Positions 1 through 6,785 of a stretch of DNA of 22,871 nt are shown one piece after another. The stretch is from contig JABDIZ010000383.1 of assembly GCA_013003465.1 (NCBI GenBank), forward strand, positions 1-22,871, given 5' to 3'. Below the pieces are notes generated by a model, which searched no databases, had not been told where the DNA came from, and saw only the letters and a list, made by a program, of their open reading frames with translations. The stretch's first letter is position 1. Each line of letters begins with the position of its first letter. The translations under genes were made by a program, and so were the position numbers. Source of the DNA: Rhodothermaceae bacterium. Its GTDB lineage: Bacteria; Bacteroidota; Rhodothermia; Rhodothermales; Rubricoccaceae.

Positions 1-107
1 TCCGAGGGCTGGGCCTGGGCTTGCGGTGCCGCGAGCGGCATCAGCACGAAAGCCACCAGGGCAATGAAGACTCCGCGGGAGATACGGGAAAGGATTGGCG
101 ATTGCAT
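1..107 (-). CDS. N-terminal signal peptide of a secreted protein (partial, runs off window)
   Basis: Reading the minus strand from an ATG at 107-105 gives an open frame of 35 codons to the window edge. The start is MQSPILSR, followed by a hydrophobic core (GVFIALVAFVLMPLAA) and then APQAQAQPS. This is a textbook Sec signal peptide: a short n-region with two arginines, a hydrophobic h-region of about 15 residues, and a likely cleavage after AQA. No mature domain is visible, so the function cannot be named. The start has no clear Shine-Dalgarno sequence, which is usual for this window. The upstream gap (108-231) contains a GGTGT/ACACC inverted repeat at 122-137 and no convincing promoter. Confidence 0.6.
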   Translation of the reverse strand, partial: MQSPILSRISRGVFIALVAFVLMPLAAPQAQAQPS

Positions 108-190
108 GGTTCAGGGAGGTTGGTGTCGGGGAACACCGGTATCCTACCCCGCCCATGTTCAGATCCTCTTTAGACGGCGTCACGACCTGA

Positions 191-207
191 CCGAAAAACC
201 GTTTCGG
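191..207 (-). terminator. Weak hairpin downstream of the cytochrome c peroxidase gene
   Basis: CCGAAA (191-196) and TTTCGG (202-207) are perfect 6-bp arms around a 5-base loop, about 25 bases past the stop codon of the peroxidase gene read on the minus strand. There is no clean U-tract after the stem, only a T-run inside it, so intrinsic termination is a guess. Confidence 0.25.
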
Positions 208-231
208 CCTGATCCGCTGCGTTGGCTTCCA

Positions 232-1332
232 TCAGCCGTCTGCAGTGTCCACGAACGGATCCGACCAGCGCGGGTCGGTGGCGAGCGTCTCGTCGGTCAG
301 CGTCTTGAGGAAGGCCACGAGTGCCGCCTTCTCCTCCTCTGAGAGGTTCATGCGGATGGGCGACCGAAGACCCGGCGCCCGAAGCGAGGCAAAGAGCGCA
401 AAGTGCGGCTGGATGCCGCTGTTGTAGTGCTCCACCACCTCCTCCAGCGTCGCAAACCGCCCGTCGTGCATGTAGGGTGCCGTCAGTTCGATGTTGCGGA
501 GCGAGGGCACCTTGAAGCGCCCGGCCCCGGCGCCCTGGTCTGCCGGACGGACATCGAGACCATTGCTCAGCGGACGGTCGTTGAGCATCAGGTCACCTGC
601 GTGGCATTCACTGCAGAGCGCCCGGCCGGAGAAGAGCTTCAGCCCCAGGTTCTCTTCCTCCGTGAAGTTGGGCAACGGCTGCGCGCGGCCCTGTTGGTAG
701 GGACGACCCTGGTCGTAGCGTGAGTTGGGCGCCACGATGGAGCGCACGAACTGCGCGAGCGCCTTCGCCATCCGCTCGGGCGTCACCGTGGGGGTGCCGA
801 ACGCCTGCTCGAACAGATCCGGATAGAAGGTCGTCGCTTCGAGGCGGGCTACGGCCTCCTCCATTGTCAGCCCCATCTCGACGGGGTCTTCGATGGGCAT
901 GAGCACCTGATGCTCCAGCGTCTCGGCCCGTTCGTCCCAGAAAAAGCGTCCGTTCTGGTAGAATCGTGCAAACGCGAGCCCCATCGAGTTGCGGTCGGTC
1001 GGGACGCCCTCGAAGCCCTCACTGAACCGTGCCGGATCGGAAAACGCCCGGTCCTGATGGTGGCACGACGCGCACGAGGTCGTCTCGTTGCGCGAGAGCC
1101 GCGTGTCGTAGAAGAGCACGCGCCCGAGTGTCGCCCCCTCGTCCGTGATCGGGTTGTCCGTCGGCGTGTTGTCCGCAATGCGGATCGCGTGCCCGTCGAA
1201 GTGCTCCGGCAGGACGATGTTGGCGTAGTTGTAGGGTGTTTCGGGGAGGACGGGCTCCCGATCCAGGCGCACGGTGAAGGCCGTCAGCACGGTGAGGAGA
1301 GCCAGGCCGACGAGGGTAGCGAATCGCAGCAT
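232..1332 (-). CDS. Di-heme cytochrome c peroxidase (CcpA/MauG family)
   Basis: This 366-residue protein has an N-terminal hydrophobic segment (residues 5-20: signal peptide or membrane anchor) and two c-type heme sites, CASCH at 87-91 and CSECH at 240-244. Around them is the usual family scaffold: LFYDTRLS before heme 1, GRFFWDERAETLE near 128-140, and the C-terminal PSLRNIELTAPYMHDG block (276-291), whose Met288 is the expected distal ligand of the electron-transfer heme. Family members reduce hydrogen peroxide in the periplasm with electrons from cytochromes or cupredoxins; MauG-like members oxidise other substrates. The length fits the family. The gene follows a two-component pair on the same strand by 90 bp but has its own good promoter within that gap. 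The substrate is not determined; the di-heme assignment is very secure. Confidence 0.93.
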   Translation of the reverse strand: MLRFATLVGLALLTVLTAFTVRLDREPVLPETPYNYANIVLPEHFDGHAIRIADNTPTDNPITDEGATLGRVLFYDTRLSRNETTSCASCHHQDRAFSDPARFSEGFEGVPTDRNSMGLAFARFYQNGRFFWDERAETLEHQVLMPIEDPVEMGLTMEEAVARLEATTFYPDLFEQAFGTPTVTPERMAKALAQFVRSIVAPNSRYDQGRPYQQGRAQPLPNFTEEENLGLKLFSGRALCSECHAGDLMLNDRPLSNGLDVRPADQGAGAGRFKVPSLRNIELTAPYMHDGRFATLEEVVEHYNSGIQPHFALFASLRAPGLRSPIRMNLSEEEKAALVAFLKTLTDETLATDPRWSDPFVDTADG

Positions 1333-1397
1333 AGGGACAGCAGAAAGAGAACCGCAGAGACGACGCTAACGCGGCAATAGGGACACGTATGATCGGT

Positions 1398-1426
1398 ATG
1401 CTAAAAAAATACCCCTAGCTTGTCAA
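1398..1426 (-). promoter_or_regulatory. Sigma-70-like promoter of the peroxidase gene
   Basis: On the minus strand TTGACA (1426-1421) is followed after exactly 17 bases by TAGCAT (1403-1398). The predicted transcript would start about 60 bases before the ATG at 1332. The -35 overlaps the stop codon of the upstream kinase gene. The run of seven T (minus strand, from 1409-1403) inside the spacer could also act as a poor terminator for the kinase transcript, but the stem before it is weak. Confidence 0.55.
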
Positions 1427-2880
1427 GTGGAGGTCTCGGCTGACGGCAGCACAACCATAAACGTAGCGCCTTCCCCTTCCGTGCTTTTCACTGCGATGGT
1501 GCCCCCGTGCGCTTCAACGAGTGAGCGAGCGATGGCGAGGCCCAGCCCGGACGCCCCGTCCTCGACAGCGCGCGCGGTGTCGGCACGGACCGTCCGCTCG
1601 AAGATGTGGGGCAGCACCTCGGCCGGAATGCCTTCGCCCGTGTCGGCTACAACCAGAGCCACTCCCTCGGCATGACGGCGCGCGGCCAGCGTGATCTGGC
1701 CGCGGATGGGCGTATGCCGGAGTGCGTTGTGAACGAGGTTGCCGAGCACCTGCACCAGTCGGTCGGCATCGGCGTCGAGCGGCGGTAGGTCCTCGGCCGC
1801 CTCGACAGAGAGCACGACACCCCGAGTCTCCGCCTCGGGCCGGAAGGCCTCAGCGACCCGGTGCAGCAGCGCATCGGCATTGACGGGCCTTCGGTGGAGC
1901 GTCAGTTCATTCGCATCGGCGAGGGCGAGCGTGCGCAGGTCTTCGACCAAGCGGCCGAGGTGGTCGGCCTCGGTGTGCATCGCCGCGATGCGTTCAGGTG
2001 TGGCGGCGAGCGTACCGTCGCGAAGAGCTTCGAGATAGCCCGTCAGGATGGAGAGCGGCGTGCGGAGGTCGTGCGCTACATCGGCCGTCATGCGGCGACG
2101 GAGCGCATGGGCTTCGGCCAGCCGCACGCTCATCGCGTTAAAGGCCTCGGCAAGCTGGCCCACCTCGTCGCGCGAGCGCACGGGCACGGTCTGCTCCAGT
2201 TCGCCCCGCGCGACGGCTTCCGTCGCCGCCGTGAGCGTACGCAGGGGGCGCGTCGTGGCCCGTGCCACCAGGTAGCCCAGTAACAACGCCACCAACAGGG
2301 CCGCCGCAACCGCCCACGACACGGCCGCCTGTGTTTCCTTCAGAAAGCGCTGCTCTGCCGGGCCCAGCTCCTGCGACTCGGCGGTGCGGATCACGGTCCC
2401 CACGGTATCCGAATCCACGACAAGCGGGCGTGTCTCGATGGCTTCGCTCGGAGTGAACACGTCCCCCATCACATACGAACCGGCAGGGAGCACAATGCGG
2501 CCATCGTGGTCGGCGAGGGCGAAGCGAAAGGGCGGCTCGCCCCGCCGGAACCGACGGATCGGCCGGCGGCTCGCCGACGTGTCCCGGGGAAGCCGCTCAC
2601 CCTCCAAGCGGACAGAATCCTGCGGGCCGTCTCCATTGAAACGACGCTCGGCCCCACTCCGCCGACCGCGTCGTTCCACCCACGCCTCGATGTCGTCCAG
2701 CGACCCGGTGACGCGGTAATAGTCGGCGGCTCCCTCGGCGAAACCCGTCATGGCCTGCTCGCGGATGAACCGGTCGAAGGCCCGCTGCGTGCCGATCCGT
2801 ACGGCGGCGAACACGAGCACAGCCTCCAGCAGGCAGACAGCCACGAGCGCGAGGGTCCAGCGGGTACGGAGCGAACGCAT
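1423..2880 (-). CDS. Two-component sensor histidine kinase, HAMP type (BaeS-like)
   Basis: This 485-residue membrane kinase has TM1 at about 8-28, an extracytoplasmic sensor of about 155 residues that is unusually Arg/Gly/Pro rich around 70-118, and TM2 at about 186-206. A HAMP linker follows (about 207-258). The HisKA box ADVAHDLRTPLS carries the phospho-acceptor His270. The HATPase_c domain has N-box GNLVHNALRH, G1 ADTGEGIP and G2 GASGLGLAIA. Everything needed for autophosphorylation is present. It lies 3 bp after the response regulator gene on the same strand, so the two form an operon and a cognate pair. The sensor region gives no ligand. A peroxidase gene follows; a role in oxidative or envelope stress is possible but is only inferred from position. 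Confidence 0.93.
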   Translation of the reverse strand: MRSLRTRWTLALVAVCLLEAVLVFAAVRIGTQRAFDRFIREQAMTGFAEGAADYYRVTGSLDDIEAWVERRGRRSGAERRFNGDGPQDSVRLEGERLPRDTSASRRPIRRFRRGEPPFRFALADHDGRIVLPAGSYVMGDVFTPSEAIETRPLVVDSDTVGTVIRTAESQELGPAEQRFLKETQAAVSWAVAAALLVALLLGYLVARATTRPLRTLTAATEAVARGELEQTVPVRSRDEVGQLAEAFNAMSVRLAEAHALRRRMTADVAHDLRTPLSILTGYLEALRDGTLAATPERIAAMHTEADHLGRLVEDLRTLALADANELTLHRRPVNADALLHRVAEAFRPEAETRGVVLSVEAAEDLPPLDADADRLVQVLGNLVHNALRHTPIRGQITLAARRHAEGVALVVADTGEGIPAEVLPHIFERTVRADTARAVEDGASGLGLAIARSLVEAHGGTIAVKSTEGEGATFMVVLPSAETST

Positions 2881-2883
2881 GGA

Positions 2884-3561
2884 TCAGTCCGTAGCGAAGC
2901 GATAACCGACTCCGAAGACGGTCTCGACGTAGCGTGGCCGCTTCGGATCGGGTTCGATCTTCGTCCGCAGGTTGCGGATGTGCACGTCAATGGTGCGCTC
3001 GGAGCCATCGCCCTCGTTGAGTGGATCGAGGAGTTGCGTGCGCGAGAACACGCGGCCCGGCGCGGCCATGAGCGTCTCCAAGAGTGTGAACTCCGACGGT
3101 GTCAGGCTGACCGCCTGGCCTCCCGCTTCGACGGCGTGGCGCTCCCGATCCAGCGTCACCGCACCGACACGCAGGATGGCCTCCGGCGTGCTCGACCGGC
3201 GCGTCCGCCGCAACACCGCCCGGATGCGCGCGACGAGTTCGTGCATGCCAAAAGGCTTCGTCACGTAGTCGTCCGCGCCCAGTTCCAGCCCGATCACCTT
3301 GTCGGTCTCTTCGACCCGAGCGGTGAGGAGAATCACGGGCGTCTCGCGCTCGCGGCGGAAGTGGCGGAGGAAATCGAGCCCGTCGAGTTCGGGCATCATC
3401 ACATCGAGGAGGACGAGGTCAGGCTGCACGTCGCGGGCGAGGCCGAGCGCCTCTCGCCCATCGGCGGCCGTTTCCACGCGGAAGCCCTGCTCCGTGAGGT
3501 AATCTCGGAGCAGGGTCCGCATCGCAGCGGTGTCATCGACGACGAGGAGCGTGGCAGCCAT
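2884..3561 (-). CDS. OmpR-family response regulator
   Basis: The 225-residue protein has a receiver domain (about 4-115) with acidic pocket VVDD at 7-10, phospho-acceptor Asp53 in LLDVMMP, the Thr of LLTAR, and the Lys of DDYVTKPFG. It continues into an OmpR/PhoB winged helix (about 128-223) with the TIDVHIRNLRTKIEPDP recognition helix and a terminal GVGYRF wing. It is the first gene of the operon and would be the phosphorylation target of the kinase 3 bp downstream. The region upstream has a TTGACA and a 10-bp palindrome that could be an autoregulatory site. Target genes are unknown; the adjacent cytochrome c peroxidase gene is the nearest candidate. Confidence 0.95.
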   Translation of the reverse strand: MAATLLVVDDTAAMRTLLRDYLTEQGFRVETAADGREALGLARDVQPDLVLLDVMMPELDGLDFLRHFRRERETPVILLTARVEETDKVIGLELGADDYVTKPFGMHELVARIRAVLRRTRRSSTPEAILRVGAVTLDRERHAVEAGGQAVSLTPSEFTLLETLMAAPGRVFSRTQLLDPLNEGDGSERTIDVHIRNLRTKIEPDPKRPRYVETVFGVGYRFATD

Positions 3562-3625
3562 CGGGCGCAGCGCGGGTGTGCGTCGAAGGTACGCCGGAGG
3601 CCCGGCCGGGAGCCCGAGTCCGATT

Positions 3626-3665
3626 CACACGTGTGTGGCTTCGTCAGCGCCGACTCAACTGTCAA
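3626..3665 (-). promoter_or_regulatory. Possible response-regulator promoter with palindrome
   Basis: TTGACA is present on the minus strand at 3665-3660, about 100 bases before the regulator start. No good -10 follows at 16-18 bases (GAAGCC at 17). A perfect 10-bp palindrome CACACGTGTG (3626-3635) lies where the transcript start would be. This is only suggestive of a regulated promoter. Confidence 0.25.
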
Positions 3666-3671
3666 ATCGAT

Positions 3672-3705
3672 GCCAAGGCTATGTAATGGCCAAGGCTATG
3701 TAATG
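3672..3705. repeat. 17-bp perfect tandem duplication
   Basis: GCCAAGGCTATGTAATG at 3672-3688 is repeated exactly and without a gap at 3689-3705, and an 8-base piece, ATGTAATG, recurs at 3707-3714. The unit is AT-richer than its surroundings. It lies between the response regulator promoter region and the stop codon of the serine hydrolase at 3761. It may be a replication-slippage product or a pair of regulator sites one and a half helical turns apart. Confidence 0.85.
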
Positions 3706-3760
3706 GATGTAATGGGCACCGCCCGCGAGCACGAGGAGCCGAGCAGGCGGATCGACCGCG

Positions 3761-5140
3761 TCATCGACGTCCTCCGGCGGCCCGGAATAGCGCGCTGCCG
3801 ACGGTCTCGGCGAGCGGCGGGTCCATGTTCACGAACACGACGACGGCCGTCTCGCCGTCCCACAGCCAGACCGCGTTCATGCCGGGCGCGCCGCCCGCGA
3901 ACCCCAGCGAGATCGGCGTGTCTTCGGTCGTCTCGAAGCCGCTGAGAAACAGGTTGCGCATCTCGGGGCTGAGGAGGCGGCCGTCGGCGAGGGCTTCCTG
4001 GAAGCGGAGCCAGTCGGCCGTGGTGCTGTAGCCGCCGCCGGCCGCGGTGCCGCGCTTGCGTCGGGTCTCGGTGATGGGCCGCTCGTAGCCCTCGCCGCCG
4101 AGGTAGGGCTTGGCGAGGCGCGGCGCCGTATGGGGGAACCCGCCGGTGTCGGTCATGCCGGCCGGGCCGCCGATGTGCTCGGCCACGTACTCGTGGTAGC
4201 GCTGCCCCGTGACGGCCTCGATGATCCCGCCGAGCACCTCGAAGCCGGTGTTGCTGTACTGCTGCCGCGTGCCGGGCTCGAACTCGAGCGGGATCGTGCG
4301 GATGAAGGCGAGGTAGTCGTCGAGCTCGACGAGCTCGCCCTCCCGTGCGACGTATTCGGGGTGGTCCCAGTACTGGCCCCAGCCCGCGCGGTGCTGGAGG
4401 AGGTGGCGGACGGTCACGCGCTCGGCCACGTCTGCCGGGAAGCCATCGAGGTAGGCACCGATGGGCGTGTCGAGGTCGAGCACGCCGCGCTCGACGAGTT
4501 GGAGGACGGCGACGGCCGTGAGGTCCTTGTCCATCGAGCCGATGTTGAACCGGGTGTCGAGCGTGTTGGGGCGGCCGGCCGCCTTGTCGGCCCAGCCGTA
4601 TGCCTCGTGCACCACGGGCGTGCCGTTGCGGGCGACGAGGACGATGCCGGCGAACCGCCCGGCCTCCGCCTCGGCAGCGACGTAGTCGAGCCCCTCGTCG
4701 AGGCTCTCGAACGCGAGCATCGGCCGCTCGGGCCCGTCGTCCACGCCAAACCCGGCGATCCGGTGTGGCGGCGCTGCTTCGAGCGTGAGTTCGAGGCGGA
4801 CCTCGCCGCCGCCTTCCTTGGCGATCGCGAAGCGGCCCTCGGTCTCGCTGGCGATGCGGATGCCAACGATCTCGCCCGCGCCGAACTCGCCATGCAGCTC
4901 GTCGAAGATGGCCATCAGGCGCTCCTCGGTGACGCGCTCGACGAGGCTCGGGGCGACGTGCTCGGCGACGAAGGCGTCGAGCGTGGTCGGGCTACCGTCG
5001 CAGACGGCGGCGAGGAGGGCAGCGGCGCGCTGCTTGAGGAGCGGGCCGCTCGTCTCGGCGGCCGGGCAGGGCGCCTGAGCACCCGCCGGGAGCGCGGATC
5101 CGAGCAGTGAGAGGACAAGGAGGAGGAGGAGCGTGCGCAT
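3761..5140 (-). CDS. Secreted serine hydrolase, class C beta-lactamase/DD-peptidase family (PF00144-type), with N-terminal accessory domain
   Basis: The protein has 459 residues and a Sec signal peptide at about 1-22 (ending AGA-QA). An alpha/beta accessory domain at about 35-135 ends in RIAGFGVDD. The catalytic domain at about 145-455 has the SxxK nucleophile motif as Ser202-Met-Asp-Lys205, the YxN motif as Tyr295-Ser-Asn297, the family's HRAGWG segment near 250, and GGYSTTADWLRF near 375. The third active-site motif is degenerate (GGAPG in place of HxG/KTG). Relatives include D-aminopeptidases, esterases, penicillin-binding proteins and AmpC; the substrate cannot be fixed from sequence. It is 29 bp downstream of a second family member, so the pair is probably co-transcribed. 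The accessory domain resembles the one at the opposite end of that neighbour. Confidence 0.9.
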   Translation of the reverse strand: MRTLLLLLVLSLLGSALPAGAQAPCPAAETSGPLLKQRAAALLAAVCDGSPTTLDAFVAEHVAPSLVERVTEERLMAIFDELHGEFGAGEIVGIRIASETEGRFAIAKEGGGEVRLELTLEAAPPHRIAGFGVDDGPERPMLAFESLDEGLDYVAAEAEAGRFAGIVLVARNGTPVVHEAYGWADKAAGRPNTLDTRFNIGSMDKDLTAVAVLQLVERGVLDLDTPIGAYLDGFPADVAERVTVRHLLQHRAGWGQYWDHPEYVAREGELVELDDYLAFIRTIPLEFEPGTRQQYSNTGFEVLGGIIEAVTGQRYHEYVAEHIGGPAGMTDTGGFPHTAPRLAKPYLGGEGYERPITETRRKRGTAAGGGYSTTADWLRFQEALADGRLLSPEMRNLFLSGFETTEDTPISLGFAGGAPGMNAVWLWDGETAVVVFVNMDPPLAETVGSALFRAAGGRR

Positions 5141-5169
5141 AGGTCCGGTAGAGGTTTGTGCGGGGTCGC

Positions 5170-6651
5170 TTAGTCCGTGCCTTCGACGGTCGCGAGGTCC
5201 GCGTAGTCGGTCATGAGTCCGGCGATGCGGTTGTCGTCGTCGCCGCCGAAGCCGAGCATCATCCAGTAGCCGCGCCCGTCGGCAAGGACGCCGTAGAGGT
5301 GGAGGCGGTCGCCCTCCCGCTCGGCGCGGCGGAGCGCGACGGGCGCATGCCCGATCTCGTCGGCCACGACCCCGAAGAACTGCGTCACGAGGCGGTCGGG
5401 GTTCTCGCGGAACTGGCTGTCGAGGTGCCGCTCGATGAAGGCGCGGTAGCCCTCCTCGGTGCCGCCGTTGACGGCCTCGACGAAGGCGAGCGCGCGGCGG
5501 CCCTCCGGCGTCTCCTCCAGCGCGTCGAGCGCGACAGGCTGCGCCTGGGGTGCCGCGATGGGCTCGGGCGTCTCGCCGTAGAGGATGTCCGCGAGCGGGC
5601 CGCTCACGTCGAAGGCCTCGACGCGGCGGTCATTGCCGAGCACGATGAGCACCTTGTCGTCGTCGAGGAAGCGAAGGACGTCGGCCGAGAAGCCGGGGTC
5701 CCCGCCGTTGTGGGTGACGAGCATGCCGCCGGGCGCGGGGAAGAGCGCCCAGCCATAGCCGTAGTGCGTGCCCGACCCCTCGCCCTCGTTGGTGTGGCGC
5801 GTATAGGCGAGGGCGCGGGCCTCGTCGGACAGGATCTCGCCCGCTTCGAGGGCCTGGTGGAAGCGGTAGAGGTCGTCGGCGGTCGAGAGGAGGCCACCGT
5901 TGCCGCGGAGGTTCCAGTAGGGGCCGTCGTCGGCCCAGGCGCGGTCGGTCGGCAGACCGAGGTCGCGGCTGCCGTCGTAGCCGCGGGCGCGCGGGAGGCC
6001 GTCCGGCAGGCGGTAGCCCGTGTGCTCGATCCCGGCGGGGCCGAGGACTTCGTCCTGCAGGTAGGCGTCGTACGACTGCCCGCTCACCTGCTCCACGATG
6101 GCGGCGAGGAGGGCGAAGCCGACGTTCGAGTACTCGTAGCCGGCGCCGGGCGCGCGGTTGAGCGGCGTCTCGAGGGCGCGCGCGATGTAGGCCTCGCGGT
6201 CGATGGCCTCGTAGTCGTCGCCGATGCCGCCGGGGAAGCCCGCCGTATGGGTGAGGAGGTGGTGGAGCGTGATGCCCGCTTTGTCGGCGGGGACGCCGTC
6301 GAAGTAGTCGGCGACGGGGTCCTCGACCGAGAGGCGGCCGTCGTCCTGGAGCTTGAGGATAGCCGTGGCCGTGAGGGGCTTGGCGACGGAGCCGATCTGG
6401 AAGACGGTCGCGGGCGTATTCGGATTGCCGGCCTCACGATCCGCCATCCCGTAGCCCTTGCTCAGGACGACTTCGCCGTCCACCGCCGCCAGCACGACGC
6501 CGGAAAAGCCGCCTTCGACCTGGTTCGTGAGATAGTCGTCGAGCGCGGTGCCGATGTCGCCGTGGACGGTGGCACTCTCCTCGTGATCAGGCTGAGCACA
6601 GGCGTTAAGGGTGAGGAACGCGAAGGCGAGAGCGAGCAAGCGCATGGGCAT
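5170..6651 (-). CDS. Lipoprotein serine hydrolase, class C beta-lactamase/DD-peptidase family (PF00144-type), with C-terminal accessory domain
   Basis: I place the start at 6651 (MPMRLLALAF) rather than at the upstream in-frame ATG at 6711, because this gives a clean lipoprotein signal with lipobox LNAC (Cys18); ATG at 6645 is equally possible. The protein then has about 493 residues. The catalytic domain (about 35-380) has Ser88-Val-Ala-Lys91, Tyr174-Ser-Asn176 and His314-Asn-Gly, so all three active-site motifs are intact, with HTAGFPGG near 135. A C-terminal domain (about 390-490) ends in RIAGLMTDY and matches the N-terminal domain of the next gene. It is the first gene of a two-gene operon and is divergent from a two-component system. 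Likely roles are peptidoglycan peptide or ester hydrolysis; true beta-lactamase activity is possible but unproven. Confidence 0.9.
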   Translation of the reverse strand: MPMRLLALAFAFLTLNACAQPDHEESATVHGDIGTALDDYLTNQVEGGFSGVVLAAVDGEVVLSKGYGMADREAGNPNTPATVFQIGSVAKPLTATAILKLQDDGRLSVEDPVADYFDGVPADKAGITLHHLLTHTAGFPGGIGDDYEAIDREAYIARALETPLNRAPGAGYEYSNVGFALLAAIVEQVSGQSYDAYLQDEVLGPAGIEHTGYRLPDGLPRARGYDGSRDLGLPTDRAWADDGPYWNLRGNGGLLSTADDLYRFHQALEAGEILSDEARALAYTRHTNEGEGSGTHYGYGWALFPAPGGMLVTHNGGDPGFSADVLRFLDDDKVLIVLGNDRRVEAFDVSGPLADILYGETPEPIAAPQAQPVALDALEETPEGRRALAFVEAVNGGTEEGYRAFIERHLDSQFRENPDRLVTQFFGVVADEIGHAPVALRRAEREGDRLHLYGVLADGRGYWMMLGFGGDDDNRIAGLMTDYADLATVEGTD

Positions 6652-6678
6652 GGGGTGATGGTGCGGCAGGATATTCGG

Positions 6679-6702
6679 AACGTAGCGCAGGCAAGTTGTC
6701 AA
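6679..6702 (-). promoter_or_regulatory. Possible promoter for the serine hydrolase pair
   Basis: The minus strand has TTGACA at 6702-6697 and TACGTT at 6684-6679, the same two hexamers as the padR promoter. Here the spacing is only 12 bases instead of 17. GAATAT (6676-6671), 20 bases from the -35, is another weak -10. Either the real promoter uses other elements or it needs an activator such as the adjacent response regulator. Confidence 0.3.
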
Positions 6703-6785
6703 GCCGACCATAAAGCGAGGTTAAGGATGTAAAATCCGGCGCGCAGAGCCGCCCTCGCCCCTCCCGACCGCCGATCTTAGGGGCC

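Noticed and set aside
5158..6732. Long plus-strand open frame of 524 codons opposite the lipoprotein serine hydrolase
   Set aside because: It is the antisense shadow of a gene with intact motifs, is Val/Glu/Arg/Ala-rich low-complexity sequence, and shows no domain.
6652..6785. CreB/BlrA-type direct repeat of TTCAC in the divergent region of the beta-lactamase-like locus
   Set aside because: I searched both strands by eye for TTCAC/GTGAA and found none.
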